A stretch of DNA of 64,000 bases, from assembly GCA_900316015.1 (NCBI GenBank), contig ONBG01000011.1, forward strand, positions 1 to 64,000. Direction: 5' to 3'. Source of the stretch: an uncultured Prevotella sp. GTDB taxonomy: Bacteria > Bacteroidota > Bacteroidia > Bacteroidales > Bacteroidaceae. A program made the position numbers and the translations under genes. How positions within the stretch are numbered: position 1 is the stretch's first letter; every line of letters starts with the position of its first letter. Below are positions 1 to 10,400 of this stretch, one piece after another. The notes beneath the pieces were generated by a model. It saw only the letters and a list, made by a program, of their open reading frames with translations. It searched no databases and had not been told where the DNA came from.

Positions 1-16
1 CTAACATCCCCCAAGG

Positions 17-40
17 CCCCCTTCTTTCAAAAGAAGGGGG
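17..40. repeat. Intergenic hairpin, possible bidirectional terminator
   Basis: Positions 17-26 (CCCCCTTCTT) and 31-40 (AAGAAGGGGG) form a perfect 10-bp stem with a 4-nt loop. It lies beyond the 3' end of the minus-strand S1-protein gene. It could end transcription from outside the window or belong to a dispersed intergenic repeat family. The T content on its flank is weak, so terminator function is uncertain. Confidence 0.5.
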
Positions 41-76
41 TGCAACCGCTCCTCTCGTCGCTCTTTCATTAGGGTA

Positions 77-180
77 CTCGGGCATTCATAAGCCCTCGTT
101 TTTTTTTTCGGGCTTGCGCCCTTGCTCCCTCGGGCATTCATAAACCCTCGTTCTTTTTTCTGGCTTGCTCCCTTGCCTTC
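77..180. repeat. 52-bp imperfect tandem direct repeat
   Basis: Two adjacent copies, 77-128 and 129-180, begin CTCGGGCATTCATAA and continue with CCCTCG, a T-rich run and GGCTTGC. Each contains an internal GGGC...CCC inverted repeat (GGGCATTCATAAGCCC in copy 1). The block is non-coding and lies just downstream of the S1-protein stop codon. It looks like an intergenic repeat element; no function is evident. Confidence 0.6.
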
Positions 181-190
181 TCCAGAAAGA

Positions 191-1024
191 TTAGACGAGG
201 GAGATGCCTTCGTCGGAGATGGTGATCTTATGATGCTTATATAGGTCGCCTATTGCCTTTTTATAGGTTCTTTTGCTTACCTGGAAGACGCGTTTGATGT
301 CTTCTGGGTCGCTCTTGTCACCTAAGGCACACTTTCCGCCATGCTCTTTCAGGTACTGTAGGAGGGTGGCAGCGAAGTCAATGGTTTCTTTCCTTCCTGT
401 CCGTTGCAGGGTAACGTCGATCTTCCCATCGGGTCTGACCATGGCGATATAGCCTTTCATCCTGTCGCCGGTATGGACGTACTTGAAGATTTGATCCTCG
501 TATGCCAAGCCGGGATAGCGGTTGTCGATGATGACCTTGAATCCTAAATCGGTCTTTTGCCAAATGAGGATGTCGACTTCCTCTCCTCTTTTGTAGGGCG
601 GCATGTCCTCGGCAAAATAACGCTCGACCTTGGCAGAGGCTACAATGCGGTAGCTCTCCTCGTCGATATGCACATGGACAATGTAGCTGTTGCCAATCTC
701 CATCCGCTTTTTCTGCTCTCGAAAGGGGCAAAACAGGTCTTTCATCAACCCCCATTTCAAGAATGCACCGTACTCATTGACCCATGCAACCTGTAGGTAG
801 GCAAAGTCACCAACCTTGGCAAGGGGATGCTCGGTGGTGGCTACGAGGCGTTCCTCATTGTCCAAATACAGGAATACCTCGATCTCATCGCCGATGGCGA
901 ACTGCTCGGGCACGTAACGCTTCGGCAATAAGATCTCTCCTTCTTCCCCGCCATCCAAGTAGATACCGAAGTCCACTTGCTTGACAATTTTCAGGGTGTT
1001 GTAATCTCCTAATTTAATCTTCAT
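191..1024 (-). CDS. CvfB-like S1 RNA-binding protein
   Basis: A 277-aa protein built like the CvfB/YitL family: three S1-type OB folds (roughly residues 3-60, 66-130 and 143-205) followed by a winged-helix segment (about 215-277) that contains a predicted recognition helix around [18 protein letters not shown]. The length fits the family (about 280 aa). Family members bind RNA and influence expression of virulence or stress genes in Firmicutes; the role in Bacteroidota is inferred only. Its ATG overlaps the end of the upstream LolD-type ATPase gene by 11 bp, so the two are probably translationally coupled. It is the last gene of a three-gene minus-strand operon with the antiporter. Confidence 0.88.
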   Translation of the reverse strand: MKIKLGDYNTLKIVKQVDFGIYLDGGEEGEILLPKRYVPEQFAIGDEIEVFLYLDNEERLVATTEHPLAKVGDFAYLQVAWVNEYGAFLKWGLMKDLFCPFREQKKRMEIGNSYIVHVHIDEESYRIVASAKVERYFAEDMPPYKRGEEVDILIWQKTDLGFKVIIDNRYPGLAYEDQIFKYVHTGDRMKGYIAMVRPDGKIDVTLQRTGRKETIDFAATLLQYLKEHGGKCALGDKSDPEDIKRVFQVSKRTYKKAIGDLYKHHKITISDEGISLV

Positions 1025-1796
1025 GATCTGTCTCGGTTATGGGTTCTTCTGTCGTGGCTTCCAAGATAGGATCCGTAAGAGTCTCCGTTGTGGGCTCCGT
1101 CTCTGGTTCCTCTGTGGGCAGTTCCTGTTTCGTGGCATCTTCAGGGAGCACGATCTGCCCGTCTTTCAGGTGAATGGTGCGGTCGGTGATAGCAGCTAAT
1201 CCCTCATCATGTGTCACAATGACGAAAGTCTGCCCGTATTGGTCCCTCAGGTCGAAGAACAACTGGTGCAGTTCTGCCTTGTTCTTGCTGTCCAAGCTAC
1301 CGCTCGGTTCATCGGCAAGGATGACTGCAGGGTTGTTGATCAAAGCCCTTGCCACCGCTACGCGCTGCTTCTCACCGCCAGACAGTTCATTGGGCTTGTG
1401 CTGGGCGCGGTCGGCTAATCCCATAAACTGCAGGAGTTCCATGGCCCGTTTCTTGGCTTCCCCGGTGCTTGTACCCGCAATATAGGCAGGGATCATGACG
1501 TTCTCCAATGCCGTAAACTCCGGGAGAAGCTGGTGGAATTGGAAGACGAAGCCGATATGCCTGTTCCTGAAATCGCTTAGCTTGCGCGTGTTGAGCTTGA
1601 GCACGTCAATCCCGTCGATGTTGATCGAGCCGCTGTCCGGCTTGTCGAGTGTCCCAATAATTTGCAGCAAGGTCGTCTTGCCGGCACCGCTCGGTCCGAC
1701 GATGCTCACGACTTCGCCCTTGTCAATATGCAGGTCGATGCCTTTCAGGACCTGTAGGCTACCGAAACTTTTGGTAATACCTTTGATGTCTATCAT
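1014..1796 (-). CDS. LolD-like ABC transporter ATP-binding protein
   Basis: A 260-aa ABC ATPase of the MacB/LolD type. Walker A GPSGAGK is at residues 34-40, the Q-loop near FVFQFHQL (84-90), signature LSGGEKQ at 138-144, Walker B VILADEPS at 158-165 and switch His at 196. Residues 1-220 match the usual length. Residues 221-260 add a tail rich in Thr, Glu and Pro with no basic cluster, which the family does not normally carry. No permease (LolC/E or FtsX-like) lies beside it, so the partner must be elsewhere. Family members power lipoprotein release, FtsX-type signalling or macrolide export; which one applies here is not visible. It starts 11 bp after the antiporter stop and overlaps the S1-protein gene. 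Confidence 0.88.
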   Translation of the reverse strand: MIDIKGITKSFGSLQVLKGIDLHIDKGEVVSIVGPSGAGKTTLLQIIGTLDKPDSGSINIDGIDVLKLNTRKLSDFRNRHIGFVFQFHQLLPEFTALENVMIPAYIAGTSTGEAKKRAMELLQFMGLADRAQHKPNELSGGEKQRVAVARALINNPAVILADEPSGSLDSKNKAELHQLFFDLRDQYGQTFVIVTHDEGLAAITDRTIHLKDGQIVLPEDATKQELPTEEPETEPTTETLTDPILEATTEEPITETDHED

Positions 1797-1807
1797 ACTA
1801 TATTGTT

Positions 1808-3940
1808 TTATTTTCTTCTGAGTTTCTTGTTTAACCAGTCGCGCAGTTCCTCATAGGCACTGCGTTCCTCCTGGTGTTGTGCCTCCGTGAACGTCATCGA
1901 GTCCATCTTCTCGTCACCATACTGGTCGGGGAAGATGATCATCAAGTTCTTTCCGTAGAAGTATTTCGTTAATTCCTCGGGCAGTCGTTCCTGTGCATTC
2001 TTGTAAGAGATGGTACCCTTGCGGGCCGTGACCACCACAAACAGGTGGTCGTCCTTGATGGAGGAGGCAAGGTTGGGCATCTCGTTCCAATGCTCCATCG
2101 GGCTATCATCAGCCCGAACCTCCGGATATCGGTTACTAATGAACTCATGAATCATGGCGAGCGTATCTGTTCGCCCATGGAAGCTGATCCTGCATTCCAA
2201 GTTGCCAGCCAATTGCGCCAACCGGCTCAGCCAGCGATAGAACCCTGGTTCGTATTGCGCCCGTGAGGGTACAGCCACCTGGATCCGGCGTAGGGTAGAC
2301 AGCGGCTGATTGAGTCGTGCCATGATGATCTGCCGGTTGAGTCCATTGAACAAACTTTGGTGGAAGCCACCCCAGAACTTTGGGGAGATATCCTTGTGCG
2401 TATGCATGCCGATGATGATCTCTGAAGCCTGGAACTCCTTAAACGCGTGCTTGATGCCATTGGCGATGTTGGCAGCAATCCTCACCTGCGTCTGTACGTG
2501 CTCATCGGCGGACACAGCAAATTGTGACACCTGCTCGAGAAGCCTGCGCCCAGCCTCTTGGTGCTGTTGCACATGCTCGTCATCATACACCACATTCAAT
2601 GCCACTAAGTTATCCTTTACCTTTGGGCTCTTCATCAGTAGGGCCAGGTTGACCAGCCTGTTGGCATATTCCGGGTATTTGACAGGGATCAGTATCTTTT
2701 CCTCTTCCTTCTGTCGGAAATCCTCTTGTGGGAACTCCTTGTCGCGGAACACGATCTGCTGTGCTGACCGCTCCGTGACCAAGGAAGAGATGATGCACGT
2801 GAAGAGGATCATGATGACCACGCCGTTCAGCATGTCATCACCCACCAACGGTTGTCCCGTAGGCGAGGTCAGACGCATGCCCACCATTACCATGGCAATG
2901 GCACCGGCAGCGTGGGCTGAGGTCAACCCAAACATCATGTGTCCCGACGAGACCGGCATGTGGAAATCCAGGCATGCCACGTAGGCGGCAATGGCCTTCC
3001 CCACCGTGCCAAAGAACACAAAGCAGAAGACGATCCAGATGATATTGCCTCCCTCGAAGAGCAGGCGTACATTGATGAGCATGCCCACGCCGATCAGGAA
3101 ATAAGGAATGAACAGGGCATTTCCGATGAACTCGATGCGGTTCATCAAGGGGGATACAGGTGGAATATACCTATTTAGAATCAATCCGGAGAAGAAGGCA
3201 CCGAAGATGCCCTCTAAGCCGATCCACTGTGACAGGGATGCACTCATGAACAGGATGACCATGATGAAGATAAACTGCATGACAGCATCACTGTACCTGC
3301 GGAGAAACCATCTTGTCAGCCTCGGAATCAACCAGATCAATGCTGTGCAGTATACCGTTACTTTCATGGCAAAGAGTGCCCAGAAAGTGATTCCATCGGC
3401 TTGCTGGTTGCTTGCTACGATGGCAGCTAAGCACACCAATGCCAGGAAGAGGGAAATCATGGAAGAACCCACGCTCAGGGTCACGCTCGGCTTCCGCTGC
3501 AATCCATATCGTCTCACCACAGGATAAGCCACCAGGGTGTTCGATGCCATGATACAGCCAATGAGCAGAGATCCAGTGACCGTAAATTTCAGGATCTCAA
3601 GCCCCATGAAGTAGGAGAGGGCAAAAGGGATACTAAAGGTCAGGAGCCCAAAGACCAACATCTTTCTCTTGTTCTTCCTGACTCCTTCCATGTCCATCTC
3701 CAAGGCCGCCAAGAACATGATGTAATACAGTCCCACGCGCCCGAAAAGCTCAAAGGAATTGTCGCGTTCCAAGATGTTCAGCCCATATTTCCCTAAGATC
3801 ACGCCCGCGATCACCATGCCGATGATATGGGGAATGCGGAGCTTCCCCATGATGATCGGAGCGGACAGGATGACCAACATCACCACTAAGAAAACCAAAG
3901 TGGGATCCGTGATTGGGAAATATGAGGCGATATGCGACAT
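1808..3940 (-). CDS. CPA2-type cation:proton antiporter with C-terminal USP-like domains
   Basis: A 710-aa inner-membrane protein. Residues 1-400 hold about a dozen hydrophobic segments typical of the Na+/H+ exchanger (KefB/NapA-like, CPA2) fold, including [18 protein letters not shown]. Residues about 410-690 are soluble and look like two universal-stress-protein repeats: [10 protein letters not shown] starts the first, and a second starts near [10 protein letters not shown]. This architecture is common in Bacteroidota. It exchanges monovalent cations (Na+ or K+) for protons; the cytosolic domain probably binds a nucleotide, by inference from the USP fold. It is the first gene of the operon with the ABC ATPase and S1 protein, an association that suggests a shared envelope or ion-stress role. 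Confidence 0.88.
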   Translation of the reverse strand: MSHIASYFPITDPTLVFLVVMLVILSAPIIMGKLRIPHIIGMVIAGVILGKYGLNILERDNSFELFGRVGLYYIMFLAALEMDMEGVRKNKRKMLVFGLLTFSIPFALSYFMGLEILKFTVTGSLLIGCIMASNTLVAYPVVRRYGLQRKPSVTLSVGSSMISLFLALVCLAAIVASNQQADGITFWALFAMKVTVYCTALIWLIPRLTRWFLRRYSDAVMQFIFIMVILFMSASLSQWIGLEGIFGAFFSGLILNRYIPPVSPLMNRIEFIGNALFIPYFLIGVGMLINVRLLFEGGNIIWIVFCFVFFGTVGKAIAAYVACLDFHMPVSSGHMMFGLTSAHAAGAIAMVMVGMRLTSPTGQPLVGDDMLNGVVIMILFTCIISSLVTERSAQQIVFRDKEFPQEDFRQKEEEKILIPVKYPEYANRLVNLALLMKSPKVKDNLVALNVVYDDEHVQQHQEAGRRLLEQVSQFAVSADEHVQTQVRIAANIANGIKHAFKEFQASEIIIGMHTHKDISPKFWGGFHQSLFNGLNRQIIMARLNQPLSTLRRIQVAVPSRAQYEPGFYRWLSRLAQLAGNLECRISFHGRTDTLAMIHEFISNRYPEVRADDSPMEHWNEMPNLASSIKDDHLFVVVTARKGTISYKNAQERLPEELTKYFYGKNLMIIFPDQYGDEKMDSMTFTEAQHQEERSAYEELRDWLNKKLRRK

Positions 3941-4041
3941 CTTTACGTATCATTCAGCGAAGGGAACGGCTTTGCCATGCCCTTTGTTTTGCAAAGGTGC
4001 AAAAAAAATATCAAATTTTCGATAAATACACCGAAAAGTTG

Positions 4042-4049
4042 TAATTTTG
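4042..4049 (+). promoter_or_regulatory. -7 box of the asd promoter
   Basis: TAATTTTG matches the Bacteroidales TAnnTTTG element and lies 35 bp before the asd ATG. TTTTC at 4016-4020 is a plausible weak -33 element about 21 bp upstream. Confidence 0.55.
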
Positions 4050-4084
4050 CAGCAGATTATTCGTATTATTAAAACATTAGTCTT

Positions 4085-5098
4085 ATGAGAGTAGCAATTG
4101 TTGGTGCGAGTGGCGCGGTAGGACAGGAGTTCCTGCGTATCCTCGCTGAGAGAAATTTCCCGATGGATGATTTGGTTCTGTTTGGTTCCTCACGGAGTGC
4201 TGGACGAAAGTACAATTTCAAGGGAAAGGACTATGAGGTGAAGCTCTTGCAGCACAATGACGATTTCAAGGACATCGACATCGCCTTCACCTCTGCCGGT
4301 GGTGGCACCTCCAAGGAGTTTGCTGAGACCATCACTAAATACGGTGCGGTGATGATTGACAACTCAAGTACCTTCCGTATGGACCCGGATGTTCCCTTAG
4401 TGGTTCCGGAGATCAATGCGGAGGATGCCTTAGTCCGTCCACGTGGGATCATTGCCAACCCGAACTGTACCACGATCATGATGGTGGTCGTGCTGAATCC
4501 TATTGAGAAGCTCAGCCATATTAAGCGTATCCATATCGCCAGCTACCAGAGTGCCAGCGGCGCAGGTGCTGCTGCCATGAAAGAACTTCAGCAGCAATAT
4601 AAGGAGATGATCGAGGAGGGAAAAGTGTCCACGATCCAGAAATTTCCCCATCAGTTAGCCTATAATGTCATCCCCCAGATCGATGTGATGACACCCAATG
4701 ACTACACCAAGGAAGAGATGAAAATGTACAACGAGACGCGTAAGATCATGCACAGTGACGTGCGTACTTCAGCTACTTGCGTGCGCGTGTCCTCGCTCCG
4801 TTCCCATTCAGAAAGTGTCTGGTTTGAGACAGAACGCCCATTGACCGTTGAGGAAGTGCGCAAGGCCTTGGATGCTGCGCCTGGCGTTACCGTGAAGGAC
4901 GATCCCCAGCATTACGTTTACCCGATGCCTTTGGAATCGGCAGGAAAGGATGATGTTTATGTGGGGCGTATCCGCAAGGACTTAGCCGATGACAATGGCA
5001 TGACCTTGTGGCTCACGGGCGACCAGATCCGCAAGGGCGCTGCCCTGAACGCCGTGCAGATTGCAGAATATTTAGTGAAGGTAGGGAGCGTGAAGTAA
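4085..5098 (+). CDS. asd: Aspartate-semialdehyde dehydrogenase
   Basis: A 337-aa enzyme that reduces L-aspartyl-4-phosphate to aspartate semialdehyde with NADPH, the branch point to lysine/diaminopimelate, threonine and methionine. The N-terminal Rossmann motif GASGAVGQ is at residues 8-15; the nucleophile is Cys128 in ANPNCTT; the substrate-binding SSLRSHSE segment with the catalytic His lies at about residues 239-246. Length and motifs are complete. It is monocistronic, with a -7 box upstream and a hairpin overlapping its stop codon. It meets the minus-strand LytTR regulator convergently 10 bp away. Confidence 0.97.
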   Translation: MRVAIVGASGAVGQEFLRILAERNFPMDDLVLFGSSRSAGRKYNFKGKDYEVKLLQHNDDFKDIDIAFTSAGGGTSKEFAETITKYGAVMIDNSSTFRMDPDVPLVVPEINAEDALVRPRGIIANPNCTTIMMVVVLNPIEKLSHIKRIHIASYQSASGAGAAAMKELQQQYKEMIEEGKVSTIQKFPHQLAYNVIPQIDVMTPNDYTKEEMKMYNETRKIMHSDVRTSATCVRVSSLRSHSESVWFETERPLTVEEVRKALDAAPGVTVKDDPQHYVYPMPLESAGKDDVYVGRIRKDLADDNGMTLWLTGDQIRKGAALNAVQIAEYLVKVGSVK

Positions 5099-5107
5099 TT
5101 CACGCTC
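5086..5107. terminator. Hairpin between convergent asd and LytTR regulator
   Basis: GAGCGTGAA (5086-5094) and TTCACGCTC (5099-5107) form a perfect 9-bp stem with loop GTAA, followed by TTTATTTT. The asd stop codon TAA sits in the loop, so the terminator is partly coding sequence. Confidence 0.75.
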
Positions 5108-5108
5108 T

Positions 5109-5840
5109 TTATTTTCCTAAGAACTTCGTATTGAGATAATTGTTGAAAGCCTCGCGATAGAGGTCGCCAATAGGAAGATAGGTGTCAGCATCCATGATGA
5201 CCCGGTTCTTGTTGACTTCCTGAATCTTTTTCAGGTTGATGATATACGAACGGTGGATGCGCATGAAAGAGTTGGGAAGGCGTTCCTCTATCTTCTTCAT
5301 GCTGAGCAGGACCACCAAGGGCTTTTGGTTCTCTATATAGATCTTCAGGTATTCGCTCATCCCCTCGATATACCGGATCTCTTCTATGTTCACGCGAACC
5401 ACCCTGTGCTCAGTCTTGAGGAACAAGGTGTCGTCCGACTCCTTGGGTAAGACAGGTGGGGCAGTGTTCAGAGCTGTGAACATCAGGTCGTATTGTTTTT
5501 TTACCTTGTTGGCGGCTAACTTAAACTCGTCCAGTCCGAACGGTTTCAGGAGATAGTCCACGGCATCCACTTTATAACCTTCTACGGCATATTCAGAGTA
5601 GGCTGTGGTAAACACCACAAGGGGAGGGGCGGCTAAAGACCTGACAAACTCCATGCCATTCAGGTCGGGCATGTTGATGTCGATAAAGATGGCATCGATT
5701 AGCTCATTCTGCATGATCTTTTTGGCCTCGGCGGCACTTTGGCATTCCCCCGCCAATTCCAAGAAGGGAATTTTCTGAATATACGTAGCCAACTGCCTTA
5801 ACGCTAATGGCTCATCATCAATGGCTAAACATTTGATCAT
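5109..5840 (-). CDS. LytTR-family response regulator
   Basis: A 243-aa regulator. The N-terminal receiver domain has the acidic pair D8/D9-E10, phosphoacceptor D54 in FIDINMPD and the conserved Lys in LLKPFG. The C-terminal LytTR DNA-binding domain (about residues 140-240) contains LKTEHRVVRVNIEEIRYIEG split over two strands and the typical FMRIHRSYIIN segment. It overlaps the upstream sensor kinase gene by 4 bp (ATGA), so the pair is co-translated. The target genes are unknown; the divergent GH2 gene is a possible but unproven target. Confidence 0.94.
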   Translation of the reverse strand: MIKCLAIDDEPLALRQLATYIQKIPFLELAGECQSAAEAKKIMQNELIDAIFIDINMPDLNGMEFVRSLAAPPLVVFTTAYSEYAVEGYKVDAVDYLLKPFGLDEFKLAANKVKKQYDLMFTALNTAPPVLPKESDDTLFLKTEHRVVRVNIEEIRYIEGMSEYLKIYIENQKPLVVLLSMKKIEERLPNSFMRIHRSYIINLKKIQEVNKNRVIMDADTYLPIGDLYREAFNNYLNTKFLGK

Positions 5841-7093
5841 ATAGATACTGTTTTATGAAGAGGAATGTCGAGTTTGACTGTGTAGATGTCCTCTCCGTCG
5901 TTAATGTCTAAAGAATAATCCTTTCCGTAAATTAGGTCCAACCGCTTACGCACATTGGCGAGTCCTACGCCCCCAGGGCGTTCAGTGCTCTCCGCGTGTT
6001 TGCTGTTCTCGCAAAAGAAGGAAAGGCGGTTGCTTGTGAAGTGCATCTCTACATTGATAAACGACTCCTGTTGATAGCTCACCCCGTGCTTGAAGGAATT
6101 CTCCACGAAGGTGATCAGCATGAGGGGCGGAATCCCCTTGTCTGGAATCTCGTCGGGTATGTTGACCTTGATTTTTACTTTGTCCGTAAACCTGAGTTTC
6201 ATCAGCGTGATATAATTCTTCAGGAACCGAATCTCGCTCTGTACGTGAACAAAAGCCCTGTTTCCATCGTAGAGGAGGTATCGCATCATCTTCGACAACT
6301 CCACGATGGTTGTCTTTGCCTTTTCTGAATCCAAATCGACTAATGCATGAATATTGTTCAGGGTATTCATGAAGAAGTGAGGATTGATCTGGTATTTTAG
6401 ATATTCCAATTGCTGGCTCAGGTTCTGCTTCTCCAAGAGCTGCATCTGCTTGTAATCGTTTTGTGACTTAAAATACAGTTTCACGCCCAAGTTCATGCCG
6501 AAGAGCAAGATGAGGATGAAGACGCTGATGACATCCAATTGCCCGAACAACAATGGAGGATCGAACCACCCGCCAGGTCTGTGCCGGAACTTTCTCCATC
6601 TTTCTTTTTCCCACATAGGATACACTTTCTTCTTGGATAGGCAAAACTCATGTGTTCTCCCCTTCAGGGCACTATCCTTTTGTAACTCAGAGGGGATTGG
6701 ACCATCGAATCGTTCCTCATCGAGATTCTGTGGCTTTCCTTTCTGTACAAATTCCTGAGGCCTCGGCCCTTTATAACGCATCTCGTCACGTTCGGGGCGA
6801 CTATACACCTGGTAGACAAAGAATGCGGCGAGCAGGAAAAGGACGGTGGTGAAATACAGCCACTTCTTACGCTGATAGATGAATAAGGGTGCGATCAGGA
6901 AATTATGAACCAGGAAAATGACCAAATACACGAGGTACATTTTCCAGATATCGAAAATCTCCATCCAATCGAAGGAAATATACGAATGCTTCATTGTCCT
7001 CATGTACATACTCGCCAACGGTGCCATGAAGAGTAGGAGCCAAAGAACCAGGTAGATGATATTCTCCCTGAAATCACGTAGATTTATTTTCAT
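5837..7093 (-). CDS. LytS/YehU-type sensor histidine kinase
   Basis: A 418-aa membrane kinase of the His_kinase (PF06580) type. Four hydrophobic segments are visible (about 11-30, 51-71, 79-95 and 185-204). A charged, Pro-rich and Arg-rich stretch of about 85 residues (98-182) separates the third and fourth and may be a sensing loop. The phosphoacceptor is His239 in YQINPHFFMNTLNNI. The ATPase domain follows, with the N-box TFVENSFKHG and GGVGLANVRKRL. It pairs with the LytTR regulator just downstream. A well-matched minus-strand promoter lies at 7259-7290. Confidence 0.93.
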   Translation of the reverse strand: MKINLRDFRENIIYLVLWLLLFMAPLASMYMRTMKHSYISFDWMEIFDIWKMYLVYLVIFLVHNFLIAPLFIYQRKKWLYFTTVLFLLAAFFVYQVYSRPERDEMRYKGPRPQEFVQKGKPQNLDEERFDGPIPSELQKDSALKGRTHEFCLSKKKVYPMWEKERWRKFRHRPGGWFDPPLLFGQLDVISVFILILLFGMNLGVKLYFKSQNDYKQMQLLEKQNLSQQLEYLKYQINPHFFMNTLNNIHALVDLDSEKAKTTIVELSKMMRYLLYDGNRAFVHVQSEIRFLKNYITLMKLRFTDKVKIKVNIPDEIPDKGIPPLMLITFVENSFKHGVSYQQESFINVEMHFTSNRLSFFCENSKHAESTERPGGVGLANVRKRLDLIYGKDYSLDINDGEDIYTVKLDIPLHKTVSI

Positions 7094-7258
7094 AAACTAT
7101 TTCGTTTAACGTTTAGGTTGTCATTTTATTGTCAAAGGAACATGTCTTTATGGTTGTGAAGGATATCCCACCTCCTTTGGGCAGTTATTTGCTCTAGTCC
7201 CCTCCCATACTTGAGGAGTAGTTCACATACACGTCCTCCTGATTCTGTATAATGCATG

Positions 7259-7290
7259 CAAATGTAACACTGATCTCTTCTGATGGCAAA
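7259..7290 (-). promoter_or_regulatory. Promoter of the LytS/LytTR operon
   Basis: On the minus strand, TTTG (7287-7290) and TACATTTG (7259-7266) are separated by exactly 20 bp, matching the Bacteroidales sigma consensus TTTG-N19-21-TAnnTTTG. It leaves a leader of about 160 nt before the kinase ATG. The rest of the 345-bp gap 7094-7438 shows only the divergent GH2 promoter. Confidence 0.72.
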
Positions 7291-7402
7291 AACATTCAAT
7301 GAATCAACTCATTTCATCAGTGAAAGAATGGGCGGTGAGGCGTTCCCGTAGTTACTACAAAGAATATATCCGTTATAATTTCATTATGTGAAGGAAAATA
7401 AC

Positions 7403-7410
7403 TATCTTTG
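7403..7410 (+). promoter_or_regulatory. -7 box of the first GH2 gene
   Basis: TATCTTTG, a perfect TAnnTTTG, 28 bp before the ATG; TTTC at 7379-7382 is at the right distance (20 bp) for a weak -33 element. Confidence 0.65.
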
Positions 7411-7438
7411 TAGGCGAACAAACTAATTAAAACAAGAA

Positions 7439-10400
7439 ATGAAACTTAAATTCTACATGCTACTATGGTTAGTACTGTGCTTCGTCTGTCATTTGTCAGC
7501 TATGGATCGCAAGAAAATCAATTTCAATGGGGGATGGCTCATGCGGATTGGCGATGGTGACCACTGGTATGCTCCCACAGCCTCTGAAGCTGAGTATAAG
7601 CCTGTAACCCTTCCCCATGCGTTCAATGAAGCCGAGGCTTTCAAGGTAAGCATTGAGCATCTGTCAGATACTATCGTATGGTATCGTAAGCATTTCCACC
7701 TCGATGATGTGAGCGATCGCAAGTTCTTCCTTGAGTTGGAGGGCATTCGTTTTGGAGCGGATGTCTGGCTCAATGGACGTTATGTGGGATTGACGGAGAA
7801 TGGTGTCATGGCAAGTGGCTTTGATCTCACACCGGCAGTCAAAAATGGTGAGAATGTGCTTGCACTGCGTGTCGATAACAGTTGGCGTTATCGGGAACGT
7901 GCAACAGGAGCTCGCTTCCAATGGAATGACAAGAATTTCAATGCCAACTATGGGGGCATTCCCAAGAATGTATATCTTCATGTGACAGGAACTGTCTACC
8001 AGACCTTGCCCCTTTATAGTAGCCTGCAGACAACTGGAACCTATATCTACGGCAGTGACTATGATATTCCACGTCGTCAGGTCGTGGTACATGCAGAGTC
8101 GGAAGTGAAGAACGAGAGTGGACAGGCGCAGACGCTCCGCCTTTTGACGGTTCTTGTTGATGCCCAAGGCAAGGAGGTCGCGCGTTTTATGGGTAACCCC
8201 GTGCAGGTCACCTCAGGGGGGAAGGAAACCCTCAAGGCCCAGGGATTTCTTTCTGGTGCCCATTTCTGGAGTTGGGGGTATGGCTATCTTTACACCGTTA
8301 CGACAGCCCTTGTCCATGAGGATGGGACGGTGAGTGATCTCGTGCGCACTCGGACAGGTTTTCGGAAAACGAGGTATGCTGATGGCAAAATATGGCTTAA
8401 CGACCGTGTCCTCATGGTACATGGCTATGCCCAGCGTACCAGTAATGAATGGCCGGGAGTCGGCATGAGCGTGCCGGCATGGTTGTCTGATTATAGCAAT
8501 CACCTCATGGTGGAGTCGGGTGGCAACCTGGTCAGGTGGATGCATGTTACGCCGTGGAAACAGGACGTGGAGAGCTGTGATCGCGTGGGGCTTCTTGAGG
8601 CAATGCCTGCTGGGGATGCAGAAAAAGATGCCCAAGGAAGGCAATGGGATCAGCGCAAGTTGCTCATGCGGGATGCTATCCTCTATAACCGCAACAATCC
8701 CAGCATTATCTTTTATGAGAGCGGCAATAAAGGAATATCTACCGAGCACATGAAAGAGATGAAGGCGATACGCGATACTTATGATCCTTTCGGAGGTCGT
8801 GCCATCGGTTGTCGTGAGATGCTCGATGACACCGTTGCAGAGTATGGTGGTGAAATGTTATATGTGAACAAAAGCACTACCAAGCCTATGTGGATGATGG
8901 AATATCACCGGGATGAGGGATTACGCAAATACTGGGATGATCAGTCATACCCTTTTCATCGCGATGGCGATGGTCCTCTCTATCGGGGAAAGCCGGCTGC
9001 GGAATACAATCATAACATGGACAGTTTTGCAGCCTCTATGGTGGAACGGTGGTATGATTATTTCGTTGCTCGTCCCGGGACAGGTCGGCGTGTCAATGCC
9101 GGTGGGGTAAAGATCGTGTTTAGCGATACCAATACCCATCATCGTGGAGAAGCCAATTACCGTACAAGTGGGGTGACCGATGCCATGCGAATTCCCAAAG
9201 ATGCTTTCTATGCCCATCAAGTGATGTGGGATGGGTGGGTAACGCCAGAGTTCGATCGTACCTATATCGTTGGACACTGGAACTACTCTCCTGGAATGGT
9301 CAAGCATCGCGAATATGTTGTCTCCACAGGAGATGAAGTAGAGCTTTTCCTGAACGGCAAGAGCTTAGGGAAGGGCACCCGTAGCTATGAGTACCTTTAC
9401 ACTTTCAAGGATATCCCTTGGCAGCCTGGTACGCTCATTGCTGTGAGCAGGCGTGCAGGAAAGGAAATCAGTCGTGACAGCCTGGTTACGGCAGGCAAGC
9501 CTGACCATCTCAAAGTAACGACAATCCAGGATCCTGAGGGTTTCAAGGCAGATGGCGCTGACATGGCCCTGGTACAAGTGGAAGTGGTTGACCGTGAAGG
9601 TCGTCGTTGCCCTCTCGACAATAGGATGCTTCATTTTAACCTACAGGGTGAGGGAAAATGGTTGGGAGGCATTGCCACTCCCCAAGGGAGAAATGGTTTC
9701 AAAGGGTTGATCCATGAGTCAGATTCAACAGAACGCCAGCGACGGCGAAAGAGTGGGCTCCTTGATGCCAGTGATGCGGAGAACGTATTTGACAATTATA
9801 TCCGGAAGAAGGATCTTCCTGTAGAGTGTGGCATTAACAGAATACTCGTGCGATCCACACCAACGGCAGGGACGATGACCATCACGGTAAGTACTGATGG
9901 GTTGGATTCTGCATCAGTTACCCTGTCAACGAATCCAGTCAATCAAGAGCATGATTTGCCTTCTTATACCCTTCCCATTCGAACGGATAGGGGAGAGACA
10001 CCGTCCTCTCCGTCCTACACTCCTGTCTTTGAAACGGTGAAAGTGATCTCGGCTACAGCAGGGAGCTATCAATCGGAGGTAGGCAATAGTTTTGACGATA
10101 ATGAGCGAAGCGAGTGGAAAAGCGACGGGAAGGAAGAAAATGCCTGGGTCACCTATCATCTTGCAAGTAAGACAGAAGTGGATGTCATCTCCATCAAGCT
10201 CACTGGATGGCGTAACAAACGCTATCCCTTATCAGTTTATGCAGGAAAGAAGTTGGTTTGGAGTGGATGGAGCTATCCGACCCTTGGCTACTGCTATCTT
10301 CCTATAGGCAAGTCTGTTCGTGCGAATAAGTTGACCATCCGAATGACAGGACCAGAGCAGACAGTAGGGGAGACCTCTGATACAGCGGAACTCGCAGGAG

